A DNA stretch of 64,000 nt from CAWCGU01 sp963838095 (GTDB lineage: Bacteria > Actinomycetota > Thermoleophilia > Solirubrobacterales > 70-9): positions 1 through 64,000 of the forward strand of contig CAWIPO010000009.1 in assembly GCA_963838095.1 (NCBI GenBank), read 5' to 3'. A program made the position numbers and the translations under genes. Every line of letters begins with the position of its first letter. Position 1 is the stretch's first letter. The notes beneath the pieces are model-generated. The model had not been told where the DNA came from and ran no database searches. It saw only the letters and a program-made list of their open reading frames with translations. Below are positions 24,431-32,266 of this stretch, piece by piece.

Positions 24431-24867
24431 GGCTCGAGCCCCTCGATCGCCCGCTTGATCGACCAGTTGTGGTTCCAGCGAAAGACGGGCCGCAGGATCG
24501 GCGTCAGGTAGCGCAGCAGCGGCCGGTCGGCGATCACCCGCCAGTCGAAGTGGACGTGGACGGAGTCGCCGCGCTCGGTCAGCGTCCAAACGCCGCGCCC
24601 GGTCAGGTCGCCGACGACCTCGACCTCGAATGCCGTCGGCGGCTCGCAGCGAACGATCGTCGAGGTGGTCCGGAGGGTGTAGGGGAGCCGCCCCTTGAAG
24701 TGCTGCTTGGAGACCCGCCCGACCTCAGGAGGCCCGTCGGTCTCGACGTCGATATAGACGGGCCGCCACCACTCGGGATAGGTCGAGGCGTCGGCGAGCG
24801 CGGTGAACACGGCGCCGATCGGCGCCCCGACATCCCACTCGTCGATGAACACGTACTCGGAGGCCAT
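24388..24867 (-). CDS. SRPBCC-family (START-like) lipid/ligand-binding protein
   Basis: 159 residues from the ATG at 24867; the frame is open 57 bases further, but that extension is unlike the family. The polyketide-cyclase/START-like fold is shown by YVFIDEWDVGAPIGAVFTAL, the ASTYPEWWRP Trp-rich turn, and the long C-terminal helix (YLTPILRPVFRWNHNWSIKR). It probably binds a hydrophobic ligand; ligand unknown. Convergent with and overlapping the VOC gene. Confidence 0.8.
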   Translation of the reverse strand: MASEYVFIDEWDVGAPIGAVFTALADASTYPEWWRPVYIDVETDGPPEVGRVSKQHFKGRLPYTLRTTSTIVRCEPPTAFEVEVVGDLTGRGVWTLTERGDSVHVHFDWRVIADRPLLRYLTPILRPVFRWNHNWSIKRAIEGLEPYARPADQMQNSAP

Positions 24868-25017
24868 ACTCGAACCAGTATCTAACTCCGGGGGGAGGAA
24901 TCCAACCTCCGCTTCCTGGACCAAAACCAGGCGGGCTAGCGCTACCCCACCCCGGAAGGGTGCATCTGGGGCGAAGTCTAGGGGGGTAGTTCTGCCCTGA
25001 ACTGACGAGAGTTACGT

Positions 25018-25038
25018 TTTGCACGTATGTCATGCAAA
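25018..25038. promoter_or_regulatory. Inverted repeat, possible operator
   Basis: TTTGCA and TGCAAA are perfect inverted half-sites nine bases apart, about 150 bases upstream of the SRPBCC start and 36 bases beyond the stop of the membrane-protein gene. The spacing suits a dimeric regulator, but nothing links it to a known factor. Confidence 0.25.
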
Positions 25039-25073
25039 TCGTCAATCTCGTCGGATGAGCTGACCGCTCAAGG

Positions 25074-25667
25074 TCAAGTATCGGCTCCGTCCCGCGCTAT
25101 TGCACCCCACAACCGCGCCGTCACTGCTCCGGCCGCGAAGTAGAGGCAGGGCAGCCACGGGGCGACTCCGGCGAGGTCGTCGACGTCGTTCGCGTAGTGG
25201 GCGGCGTCGATTTCGACGATCACGATCTCCACCAGCGGGCCGAGGATGGCGGCGGCTGTTGCGACCGCGAGGGTTCCTGGTGATGGGTCCCACCACGACC
25301 AGATCGCGATTGCGATCGCGCCCGTCAGCACCACCGACACCGTCGCCGGCTCGCCGCGCAGAACTGAGGTCAGCGCGTAGAGCGCCAACACCAGTGCCGC
25401 CCCGGTGACCACGTCCGCCCGCCCGCGCCGCTTGACCGCGGGCAGGTTCGCCTTCTCCGCCGCCCACGCCCCTCCCAGGATCGACAGCGACAGGAGAACC
25501 GGGAACCACAATCGGCTTTCCCAAATCGTCGGCAGGCCGTCCCACTCGTACACCGTCGTTCCCGAAACGACATGCGTCGCGTCGCCGGCCAGGCCGACGC
25601 AGAAGCCGAGCGCCGCGATCACCGCCGCGGTCGCACCGGGCCCGAGCGTGCGCGGATCCGCCCCCAT
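25074..25667 (-). CDS. Multispanning membrane protein, unknown
   Basis: 197 residues with five or six predicted membrane helices (AAVIAALGFCVGLAGDATHV; ESRLWFPVLLSLSILGGAWA; VVTGAALVLALYALTSVL; TLAVATAAAILGPLVEIVIV). The GDATHVVSGTTVYEWDGLP loop with a following Trp-Phe-Pro recalls INSIG-like domains, but this is weak. TAGGAT ends nine bases before the ATG, supporting the start. Most of the gene is followed by the 150-base gap that holds the inverted repeat. Confidence 0.6.
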   Translation of the reverse strand: MGADPRTLGPGATAAVIAALGFCVGLAGDATHVVSGTTVYEWDGLPTIWESRLWFPVLLSLSILGGAWAAEKANLPAVKRRGRADVVTGAALVLALYALTSVLRGEPATVSVVLTGAIAIAIWSWWDPSPGTLAVATAAAILGPLVEIVIVEIDAAHYANDVDDLAGVAPWLPCLYFAAGAVTARLWGAIARDGADT

Positions 25668-25676
25668 CAGGGGCGG

Positions 25677-25682
25677 ATCCTA
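25677..25682 (-). promoter_or_regulatory. -10 element TAGGAT for the membrane-protein gene
   Basis: On the minus strand TAGGAT ends nine bases before the ATG at 25667; no Shine-Dalgarno is seen. Confidence 0.45.
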
Positions 25683-25741
25683 TGCGGGTGGCGTGCGTTT
25701 GGCGACTTCTCTTCGGTATGCGGAGAAAAGGCGCCAATTCG

Positions 25742-26019
25742 CTACGCGGCGACCCTGGACGCGCAGGACGCCGAGCCCAGCCAGGTGTGCGGGTTCCCCG
25801 CCCAGCACCAACCCAGCCTCGGCCTTCCGTCCTTCGCCACCCACAGCGCCGGCACCCGCTTGTCGCCGCAGCGCGATCCGAGCAGCGAGAAGCAGTTGTC
25901 GGGACGAACCGCCGCAAATCGTCCTCTTCCATGTCCGAGAACCCGCGGCGACCCTCCAACTCCACCTGCTCGATCGCGCTGCTGCGCTCTGAGATCGGAG
26001 CGTTGACGAAAACGTTCAC
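25742..26019 (-). pseudogene. Small conserved-looking gene with one frameshift
   Basis: A GTG at 26019 overlaps the upstream stop (GTGA) and opens NVFVNAPISERSSAIEQVEL and on to DMEEDDL near 25908. The natural continuation (AAVRPDNCFSLLGSRCGDKR, then RLGWCWAGNPHTWLGSAS) lies in another frame and stops at 25742. One missing base near 25905-25910 joins them into about 92 residues with several Cys and Trp. It is not recognised. Because it is coupled to the DUF4287-type gene, it may act with it. Confidence 0.5.
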
Positions 26020-26687
26020 CGCTCCAGCACCTCCTTCAGCTCGACCAGCCGCGCGCGCCAGAACGTCTTCATCTCCTCCAGCGCATCGGCATCAGCCAAC
26101 CGCTGGTGGGCCAAGGCGACCAAGCACTTCTCGCCCTTGTTCTCGAAGCCGACGACCACGCGGGTGCTTCCTTCCTCCCAGTCGAACCGCGCCGACTTCG
26201 GCTTGGTCGCCGTGCGCGCTGACAGCCGGGCGCCGGGCAGCCACTTCTCCCTGAGCTCCTCATCGACGAACGCGTCGAACGCCCTCTCGACCGGAACCGC
26301 GATCGTCTTCGACGCCGTCGCCTCGAACAGCCCGTCGGCCCGCTGGCCCTTCTCGCGCATCCCGCGCGACAGCTCGTACATCCAGGCCACCGACTGCGCC
26401 CACCAGCCCTCCACCTCATGCGCGTCCATCAGGTGGCGGGCGATCTCCTTGTGCGAGTGTTCCTTCGCTCCCCACGCGTCGAGGATCGCGAACCACTCAC
26501 CCGACCGGCGGCCGGTGCGCTCCTGCACCAACTCGTCGGACACCGGCGCGTCGAACCCCTCCACGCTCGCTTCCCGCGCCTCCCGCTCCGCGTTCGCCAG
26601 CAACTCGCGGCGAGCCGCCGAATAGCTCTCGCCCGTCTTCTCCATCCGCGCGCGAACGCTGCGCTTGAACGTCTTCTGCTCGGTCAT
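26016..26687 (-). CDS. DUF4287/SRPBCC two-domain protein
   Basis: 223 residues. Residues 1-110 carry the DUF4287-like part (KTFKRSVRARMEKTGESYSA; SGEWFAILDAWGAKEHSHKE; HEVEGWWAQSVAWMYELSRG) and residues 120-223 an AHSA1/SRPBCC ligand-binding fold (AVPVERAFDAFVDEELREKW; STRVVVGFENKGEKCLVALA). The layout is common in actinobacteria, but the function is unknown. GAGGAGAT lies eight bases before the ATG as a good ribosome site. Confidence 0.8.
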   Translation of the reverse strand: MTEQKTFKRSVRARMEKTGESYSAARRELLANAEREAREASVEGFDAPVSDELVQERTGRRSGEWFAILDAWGAKEHSHKEIARHLMDAHEVEGWWAQSVAWMYELSRGMREKGQRADGLFEATASKTIAVPVERAFDAFVDEELREKWLPGARLSARTATKPKSARFDWEEGSTRVVVGFENKGEKCLVALAHQRLADADALEEMKTFWRARLVELKEVLER

Positions 26688-26797
26688 CTCGATCTCCTCA
26701 TCTGGCGGTGGCGTTGGGACTCACGCTCCCGGCGCCCCGCCGGACAGGGCATATGACCGGCGTCCCGAGGAATCTCGTTCCCCTTTGCCTCCTCGAG

Positions 26798-26875
26798 CCG
26801 GTGGCGTGAGCACCGGAATGGAGGTCAGGCGCGAAACGACGCCTACACACAGACTAACGACTCGCGGGGAACCCG
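26798..26875 (+). promoter_or_regulatory. Three hairpins in the glmU leader
   Basis: Three short stems follow one another: CCGGTG/CACCGG (26798-26816), AGGCG/CGCCT (26827-26844) and CGGG-GAA-CCCG (26865-26875). They fall in the 244-base gap before glmU. The first could end the divergent or upstream transcript; together they may fold as a leader RNA. They match no riboswitch I know. Confidence 0.3.
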
Positions 26876-26931
26876 AAACTCACCGCTCAGGAGCAACAAC
26901 AGGCTCAACGGCCACGCCGCCTGCCTCTACC

Positions 26932-28361
26932 ATGCCGACCGTGAGCGCAGCGCCGATCGTGCTCATCATGGCCGCCGGCGAGGGCTCGCGCATGCGCTCG
27001 TCCCTGCCGAAGGTCCTTCACCCCGTCTGCGGGCGCCCGATGGTCGCCTGGCCGGTGATCGCTGCCCGCGAGGCCGGTGCCGGGCGCGTGATCGTGATCA
27101 CCTCTCCCGACCGCGACCTCGCCCCGGGCCTCCCCGACGGCACCGAGACCGTCGTCCAGCCGATCGCCGACGGCACCGGCGGCGCCGTCCGCGACGCGCT
27201 CGCGGCGATCGGCGACCCCGGCGACGGCGAGATCGTCGTCCTCTCCGGCGATCACCCCCTGCTCGGAACCGAGCTGATCGCCTCACTCCTGGAGGCGCAC
27301 CGCGCAGCCGCCGCCGCAGCCACCCTGATGACCGTCGAGCTCGACGACCCCGCCGCCTACGGCCGCATCATCCGCACACCCGACGGCGACGTCGAGCGAA
27401 TCGTCGAGACCAAGGACCCCTCGACCGTCCCCCCGAGCAGCTCGCGATCCGCGAGATCAACACCGGCACCTACGTCTTCGACGCGCAGCACCTCGCCGCC
27501 GCCATCGGCCGCATCACCAACGACAACGAAGCCGGCGAGTACTACGTCGGCGAAGTGCTCCCCATCTTCAGGGAGCAGGGACTGCCCGTCGCGGCTCTCA
27601 AGGTCGCCGACCCGAACGCCAACCTCGGCGTCAACAGCCGCGCCGACCTCGCCCTCGTCGCGCGCGAAGCCCGCCGCCTGATCGCCGAGCGCCACATGCT
27701 CGCCGGCGTCACCATCACCGACCCGGCCGCCACCTGGATCGACGCCGACGTCGAGATCGACCCCGACGTCACAATCGAGCCCGGCACCCACCTCCACGGC
27801 GCCACCCGCATCGCCACCGGCGCGATCATCGGTCCCGCCACCACGCTCATCGACACCTTCGTCGGCGAGGGCGCCACCGTCATCCGCTCCCACTGCGAGT
27901 CCTCCGAGATCGGCCCCCGCTGCACCATCGGCCCCTTCTCCTATCTCCGTCCCGGCACCGTGCTCGAAGCCGACGTCAAGATCGGAGCGTCGGTCGAGAT
28001 CAAGAACTCCCACATCGGCGCCGGGACGAAGGTCCCGCACCTCTCGTACATCGGCGACGCCGACGTCGGCCCCGGCACCAACCTCGGCGCCAGCACGATC
28101 ACCGCCAACTACGACGGCAAGGCGAAGCACCGCACGAAAATCGGGGAAGGTGCGAAAACAGCCATTCACACATCGCTCGTCGCCCCTGTAACTGTGGGCG
28201 ACGACGCTTACACTGGCGCCGGAGCCGTCGTCCGCGACGATGTCCCCCCAGGGGCGCTCGCGGTCAGCGACGTCGAGCAGCGCAACATCGAGGGCTACGC
28301 GAAGCAGAGGGCCAACGAAGCCGAGGAAAGCGACCAGGCCGAGGGCAAAGGAACGAAGTAG
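26932..28361 (+). CDS. glmU: Bifunctional UDP-GlcNAc pyrophosphorylase / GlcN-1-P acetyltransferase, one frameshift
   Basis: Makes UDP-GlcNAc for wall and surface glycans. The N-terminal uridyltransferase reads VLIMAAGEGSRMRSSLPKVL, GDHPLLGTEL and YGRIIRTPDGDVERIVETKD in the frame from the ATG at 26932. It then breaks inside a run of six C (27429-27434) and continues in another frame with EINTGTYVFDA, EYYVGEVLPIFREQGLPVAA and the left-handed beta-helix (IGPFSYLRPGTVLEADVKIG; LGASTITANYDGKAKHRTKI). One added base restores a normal protein of about 476 residues. The gene is essential in most bacteria, so a base-call error is the simplest explanation. Its stop overlaps the GTG of prs. Confidence 0.85.
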
Positions 28362-29380
28362 TGGCCACCGTCGAGGAGCGAACACAGCTGGCGAGCGCGA
28401 TCCCGCAGGACTACACCAAGCGGCTGATGGTGTTCGGCGGCCGCGCGTCGATGGAGCTTGCGGCGCGGATCGCCGAGCGCCTCGACGTCGACCTCGGCTC
28501 CGTGCACCTGAACACCTTCGCCAACGGCGAGGTCTACTGCCGCTACGAGGAGTCCATCCGCGGCGCCGACGTCTTCCTCGTCCAATCGACCGCCAGCACC
28601 GAGGGAATGACCCCGAACGACGCCTTCATGGAGCTGCTGACGATGATCGACGCCGCCCAGGGCGCCTCGGCGCACCGGATCATCGCCGTCATGCCCTGGT
28701 ACGGCTACGCCAGGCAGGACAAGAAGTCCTCGCCGCGGGAGCCGATCACCGCACGAGTCGTCGCCCAGTCGCTCGAGGCCGTCGGCGTCGACCGCGTCCT
28801 CACCATGGACCTCCACTCCGGCCAGGTGCAGGGCTTCTTCAAGGTCCCCGTCGACCACATGACCGCGATGCCGATGCTGACCCAGTACTTCCTGGACCAG
28901 GCCTTCGACAACGAGCTGGTGATCGTCTCGCCCGACGCGGGCCGCGTGAAGATGGCCCGCAACTTCGCCCGCAAGATGGGCGTGCACTGGGCGGTGATGG
29001 AGAAGGAGCGCCCCGCGCAGCAGGTCGCCGAGATCGGCTACGTGGTCGGTGACGTCGAGGGGAAGACCGCCGTGCTCGTCGACGACATGATCGACACCGC
29101 CGGCACGCTCTGCGCCGCCGCCGAGACCGTGATCGACGAGGGCGCCGCCCGCGTGATCGCCTGCGCCACCCACGGCGTCTTCTCCGGCCCCGCCTTCGAT
29201 CGCCTCGAGGCATCTGCGATCGAGCGCATCGTCGTCACCGACACGATCCCCCCGCGCCGCGACGCGCCGGACAAGATCACCGTGCTCTCAACCGCACAGG
29301 TGCTCGCCGACTCGATCCGGCGCATCTTCGCCGACGACTCCGTCAGCGAGATCTTCGCCGGCGAAAACCAGCTGTTCTAG
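28361..29380 (+). CDS. prs: Ribose-phosphate pyrophosphokinase
   Basis: 339 residues. Makes PRPP from ribose-5-phosphate and ATP for purine, pyrimidine, His and Trp synthesis. Conserved parts: NTFANGEVYCRYEESIRGAD, ITARVVAQSLEAVGVDRVL, the PRPP-binding LVDDMIDTAGTL, and VIVSPDAGRVKMARNFARKM. It starts at a GTG overlapping the glmU stop by one base, giving the widespread glmU-prs pair that links UDP-GlcNAc and nucleotide supply. Its stop interlocks with the stop of the convergent gene. Confidence 0.96.
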   Translation: MATVEERTQLASAIPQDYTKRLMVFGGRASMELAARIAERLDVDLGSVHLNTFANGEVYCRYEESIRGADVFLVQSTASTEGMTPNDAFMELLTMIDAAQGASAHRIIAVMPWYGYARQDKKSSPREPITARVVAQSLEAVGVDRVLTMDLHSGQVQGFFKVPVDHMTAMPMLTQYFLDQAFDNELVIVSPDAGRVKMARNFARKMGVHWAVMEKERPAQQVAEIGYVVGDVEGKTAVLVDDMIDTAGTLCAAAETVIDEGAARVIACATHGVFSGPAFDRLEASAIERIVVTDTIPPRRDAPDKITVLSTAQVLADSIRRIFADDSVSEIFAGENQLF

Positions 29381-29832
29381 CCGCCGAAGCTGGAGATCAG
29401 CCACTGGCCGTTGTCCTCGAGCAGCTCGAGCGAGCTCTCGCGGGACTCCCCTGACTCGCCCGTCACGAGAGCGTCCACAGCCGCCTGGTTGCCGCTGATC
29501 CTGATGTCGGTCAGCTCGACATCGGGGGCGCCGACCGTGGTCGCGCCCAGCACCGCCGCCAGCACCTGCGCGCACTCGCCGCCCCGAAGCTGCGCCCGAA
29601 CCTCCTCGGTCAGCAACTCGCACGCGGCCGCGTAGTCCTGATCGGCAAGCGAGCCCAGGAACCGCTCCACCGTCTCCGTCACGGCCTCCTCGGTGGTCGG
29701 GGTGTCCTCGCCCGCCAGCGGCCCGCTGCCCGCGATCGTCAGCACCGCGAGCACGACGACCGCAGCGCCGGCAACGACCAGCACGGCGGCGCCGATCCGC
29801 CGTGCCGGGGTATCGAGCGGCGGTGCCTGCAC
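29377..29832 (-). CDS. Membrane-anchored NTF2-like/DUF4878-type exported protein
   Basis: 151 residues. One N-terminal helix (IGAAVLVVAGAAVVVLAVLT) anchors an outer domain that looks like a lumazine/NTF2-like ligand or stress domain (VERFLGSLADQDYAAACELL; ELLEDNGQWLISSFGG). The stop shares CTAG with the stop of prs on the other strand. The GTG start lies six bases after TAGGTT on the minus strand, a leaderless context. Function unknown. Confidence 0.7.
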   Translation of the reverse strand: MQAPPLDTPARRIGAAVLVVAGAAVVVLAVLTIAGSGPLAGEDTPTTEEAVTETVERFLGSLADQDYAAACELLTEEVRAQLRGGECAQVLAAVLGATTVGAPDVELTDIRISGNQAAVDALVTGESGESRESSLELLEDNGQWLISSFGG

Positions 29833-29838
29833 CGGCTG

Positions 29839-29844
29839 AACCTA
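29839..29844 (-). promoter_or_regulatory. -10 element TAGGTT, minus strand
   Basis: Ends six bases before the GTG at 29832. It pairs with the plus-strand TAGAGT in the same 43-base gap. Confidence 0.55.
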
Positions 29845-29862
29845 TCGCTCCGGCCCCGGGCC

Positions 29863-29868
29863 TAGAGT
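29863..29868 (+). promoter_or_regulatory. -10 element TAGAGT, plus strand
   Basis: Ends seven bases before the GTG at 29876 of the phosphodiesterase gene. The two divergent -10 boxes are 18 bases apart, so their upstream regions must overlap. Confidence 0.6.
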
Positions 29869-29875
29869 GGAAACG

Positions 29876-30635
29876 GTGCGACCGCTTCGCCGCGTGGGAC
29901 ACAAGGGCGCCGATGCGGTCGCCAAGGGCAACACCCTCGAGAGCTTCCGCCGCCGCCGTCGAGATCGGCGTCGACATGATCGAGCTCGACGTCCTGCGCC
30001 CGCAATCCGACTTCGCCGACGGAAGCGACTGGCGCCGCGCTCGCGCAGGCCCCAACCCGGCTGCCACCGCACCGCTGCTGATCGCGCACGACTGGGGAGA
30101 CGCCGCGCGCCGCGATCCGCTCACCCTGGCGGAGCTGCTGGAGGCGTTCACCCGCCCGCCCCTCGACGCCGTGGAGATCGACTTCGACCTGAAGGTCGCC
30201 GGTCGCGAGGACGAGCTCGTGGCGGCGCTTCGCGAGCACCGACTCGCCGATCGCGCGGCCGTCTCGACGATGGAGGTCGGAAGCGTCGTCGAGCTGCGCA
30301 AGCTCGCCCCCGAGCTGCGCGTCGGCTGGACGATCCCGCGCGTCACCCGCGCATGGGATCGCAAGCGCTGGGCGCGCCCGGGGCTGATCGCGGCGATGGC
30401 GCTCGCCCGCCGCCGCCTCCCCGGCGTCGTCGCGCGCCGCGCACCCGAGTTGGGCGTGTGGGCGGTGTGGGTTTACCACCCGCTGATCACGGCGCCTCTG
30501 GCGAACGCATGCCGCGAGATCGACGTGCAGCTGATCGCCTGGACCGTGGACGACGCGAAGCGGATGCACGAGCTGACGCAGATCGGGGTGGACGGAATCT
30601 GCACGAACGACCCCCGTCTTTTCGCCGATCTGTAG
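29876..30635 (+). CDS. Glycerophosphodiester phosphodiesterase family protein, one frameshift
   Basis: The N-terminus from the GTG at 29876 reads RPLRRVGHKGADAVAKGNTL and ESFR, with the catalytic His of the HKG motif. The rest (AAVEIGVDMIELDVLRPQSD; AVEIDFDLKVAGREDELVAA; ELGVWAVWVYHPLITAPLAN; VQLIAWTVDDAKRMHELTQI) is in a frame one base over. Removing one base from the GCCGCCGCC run near 29950 joins them into about 252 residues. GDPD enzymes cleave glycerophosphodiesters to glycerol-3-phosphate; the metal-binding Glu and Asp of IELDV are present. The shift may be a base-call error. Confidence 0.78.
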
Positions 30636-30636
30636 T

Positions 30637-30642
30637 TAGGGT
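30637..30642 (+). promoter_or_regulatory. -10 element TAGGGT for the MFS gene
   Basis: Ends seven bases before the GTG at 30650 and overlaps the alternative GTG at 30641, which favours 30650 as the start. Confidence 0.5.
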
Positions 30643-30649
30643 GGCAGCC

Positions 30650-32212
30650 GTGGAGGAAGGAGCCGCCACCGCGCCGGCCAACCAGCGCCTGGCGCCGGGG
30701 ACGCTCCCCGCCCTGGTGGCGATGGGCCTCGGCATCCTCCTGATCGCCAACGACTTCACGGCGCTGAACGTCGCCGTGCCGGTGATCGAGGAGGACTTCG
30801 ACGTCGACGTCGGCACCGCGCAATGGGTGATCAACGCCTACGCGCTCACGTTCGGGATGGCGATCGTCGCCGGCGGCCGCCTCGCCGACATGTTCGGGCG
30901 CCGCCGCATCTTCTTCATCGGCGCGGCGATCTTCGGAGCCGCCTCGCTGCTCGGCGGGCTCGCCCCCGACATCGGCTGGCTGATCGCCGCCCGCGTCGTG
31001 ATGGGCATCGGCGGAGCGCTGGTGTGGCCGGCCGTCCTCGGGATGTTCTTCGCCGCCCTGCCGGCCGCCCGCGCCGCCCTTGCCGGCAGCCTCGTGCTCG
31101 GCATCGCCGGCTTCGGCAACGCCGCCGGCCCGCTGATCGGCGGCGCGCTCGCCGAGGCGCTGAGCTGGCGCTGGATCTTCTTCCTCAACGTCCCCGTCGC
31201 GATCTTCGCGATCGTGATCACCAACGCGCGCGTACACCAGAAGCAGGACCCGCCGTCCGAGGACGAGCGGATCGACTACGCCGGGATCGCCACCCTCTCG
31301 ACCGGCCTGATCCTGCTCCTGCTCGGGCTCGACCAGTCCAGCGACTGGGGCTTCGGCGATCCACGCGTGCTGACGATGCTCGGCCTCTCGGCGGCGCTGA
31401 TCGTCACCTTCGCCTTCATCGAGCCGCGCAAGGGGACGAACGCGCTGATCCCCTCCGACGTCGTCCGCAACCGCCAGTTCGCCGCCTCCTGCCTGGCGAC
31501 GCTGATGCTCTCGGCCGTCTTCTTCGCCTCGGTGCTCTACGTGCCGCAATTCCTCCAGAAGATCCTCGACTGGACACCGCTTCACGCCGGCGTCGGGATG
31601 CTGCCGATGATGGCCGTGTTCGCGGTGATGGCCTTCGTCGCGGCGCCGATCTACTCCCGCGTCGGACCGAAGCTGACGATCGCCGCGGGCTGCGTCTGCT
31701 TGGCCGTCGGCCCGTTCCTGCTCTCGCTGATCGACGCCGACAGCGGCTACGGCGCGATGGTCGTGGGCCTCGCGATCACCGGCCTCGGCGTCGGCCTCTT
31801 CTACCCCTCGATCACCACCGCCGCCGTGACCGCGCTCGACGAGGCGCGCGCCAGCCTCGCCGGCGGCCTCGTCTACATGTTCCAGATCGCCGGCGGCGCC
31901 GTCGGCCTCGCGTTGACGACGGCGGTCTTCACGATCGTCTCCGAGAACGAGGTCGAGGAGAAGGCGAACGCAGCCGGCGCCCCGCTCAGCGAGCAGCAGG
32001 TGGAGGTCGTCCACGGCGTGCTCGCCGGCACCGAGCCGAGCACTGACGCCTTCACCCAGCTCAGCACCGCCGGCGCCGACAAGGCCCTCGAAGTCGTCCG
32101 CGAGTCCTTTGTCGCCGGCCTCCAGGTCAGCTTCCGCATGGTCGCCGCGATCGCCGTCGCCAGCCTCGTGATCACGCTGCTCTTCATCGGCGGGCGCCCT
32201 GAAGAGGAGTAG
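30650..32212 (+). CDS. MFS drug/metabolite exporter, 14-helix DHA2 type
   Basis: 520 residues with fourteen predicted helices. Family marks: an early NDFTALNVAVPVIEEDF with Asp in helix 1, GGRLADMFGRRRIFFIGAAI (MFS motif A, loop 2-3), and GNAAGPLIGGALAEALSWRW (motif C of antiporters). It resembles EmrB/QacA-type proton-coupled exporters; substrate unknown. The long loop ENEVEEKANAAGAPLSEQQV near the C-terminus is typical of the group. It is not clearly part of an operon. Confidence 0.9.
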   Translation: MEEGAATAPANQRLAPGTLPALVAMGLGILLIANDFTALNVAVPVIEEDFDVDVGTAQWVINAYALTFGMAIVAGGRLADMFGRRRIFFIGAAIFGAASLLGGLAPDIGWLIAARVVMGIGGALVWPAVLGMFFAALPAARAALAGSLVLGIAGFGNAAGPLIGGALAEALSWRWIFFLNVPVAIFAIVITNARVHQKQDPPSEDERIDYAGIATLSTGLILLLLGLDQSSDWGFGDPRVLTMLGLSAALIVTFAFIEPRKGTNALIPSDVVRNRQFAASCLATLMLSAVFFASVLYVPQFLQKILDWTPLHAGVGMLPMMAVFAVMAFVAAPIYSRVGPKLTIAAGCVCLAVGPFLLSLIDADSGYGAMVVGLAITGLGVGLFYPSITTAAVTALDEARASLAGGLVYMFQIAGGAVGLALTTAVFTIVSENEVEEKANAAGAPLSEQQVEVVHGVLAGTEPSTDAFTQLSTAGADKALEVVRESFVAGLQVSFRMVAAIAVASLVITLLFIGGRPEEE

Positions 32213-32266
32213 GAACTAGGGCGACGACAAGGTAGGGTGCATTCGAGCAACTCAGGAGGGAGCGGC

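Noticed and set aside
26821..26845. GGTCAGG word resembling the SRP RNA Alu or tip motif
   Set aside because: The following CCGGAAGG/AGCAGCC core is absent, and the flanks do not pair as in SRP RNA.
30473..32014. Long minus-strand frame opposite the MFS gene
   Set aside because: Asp/Glu/Arg-rich shadow with no domain.
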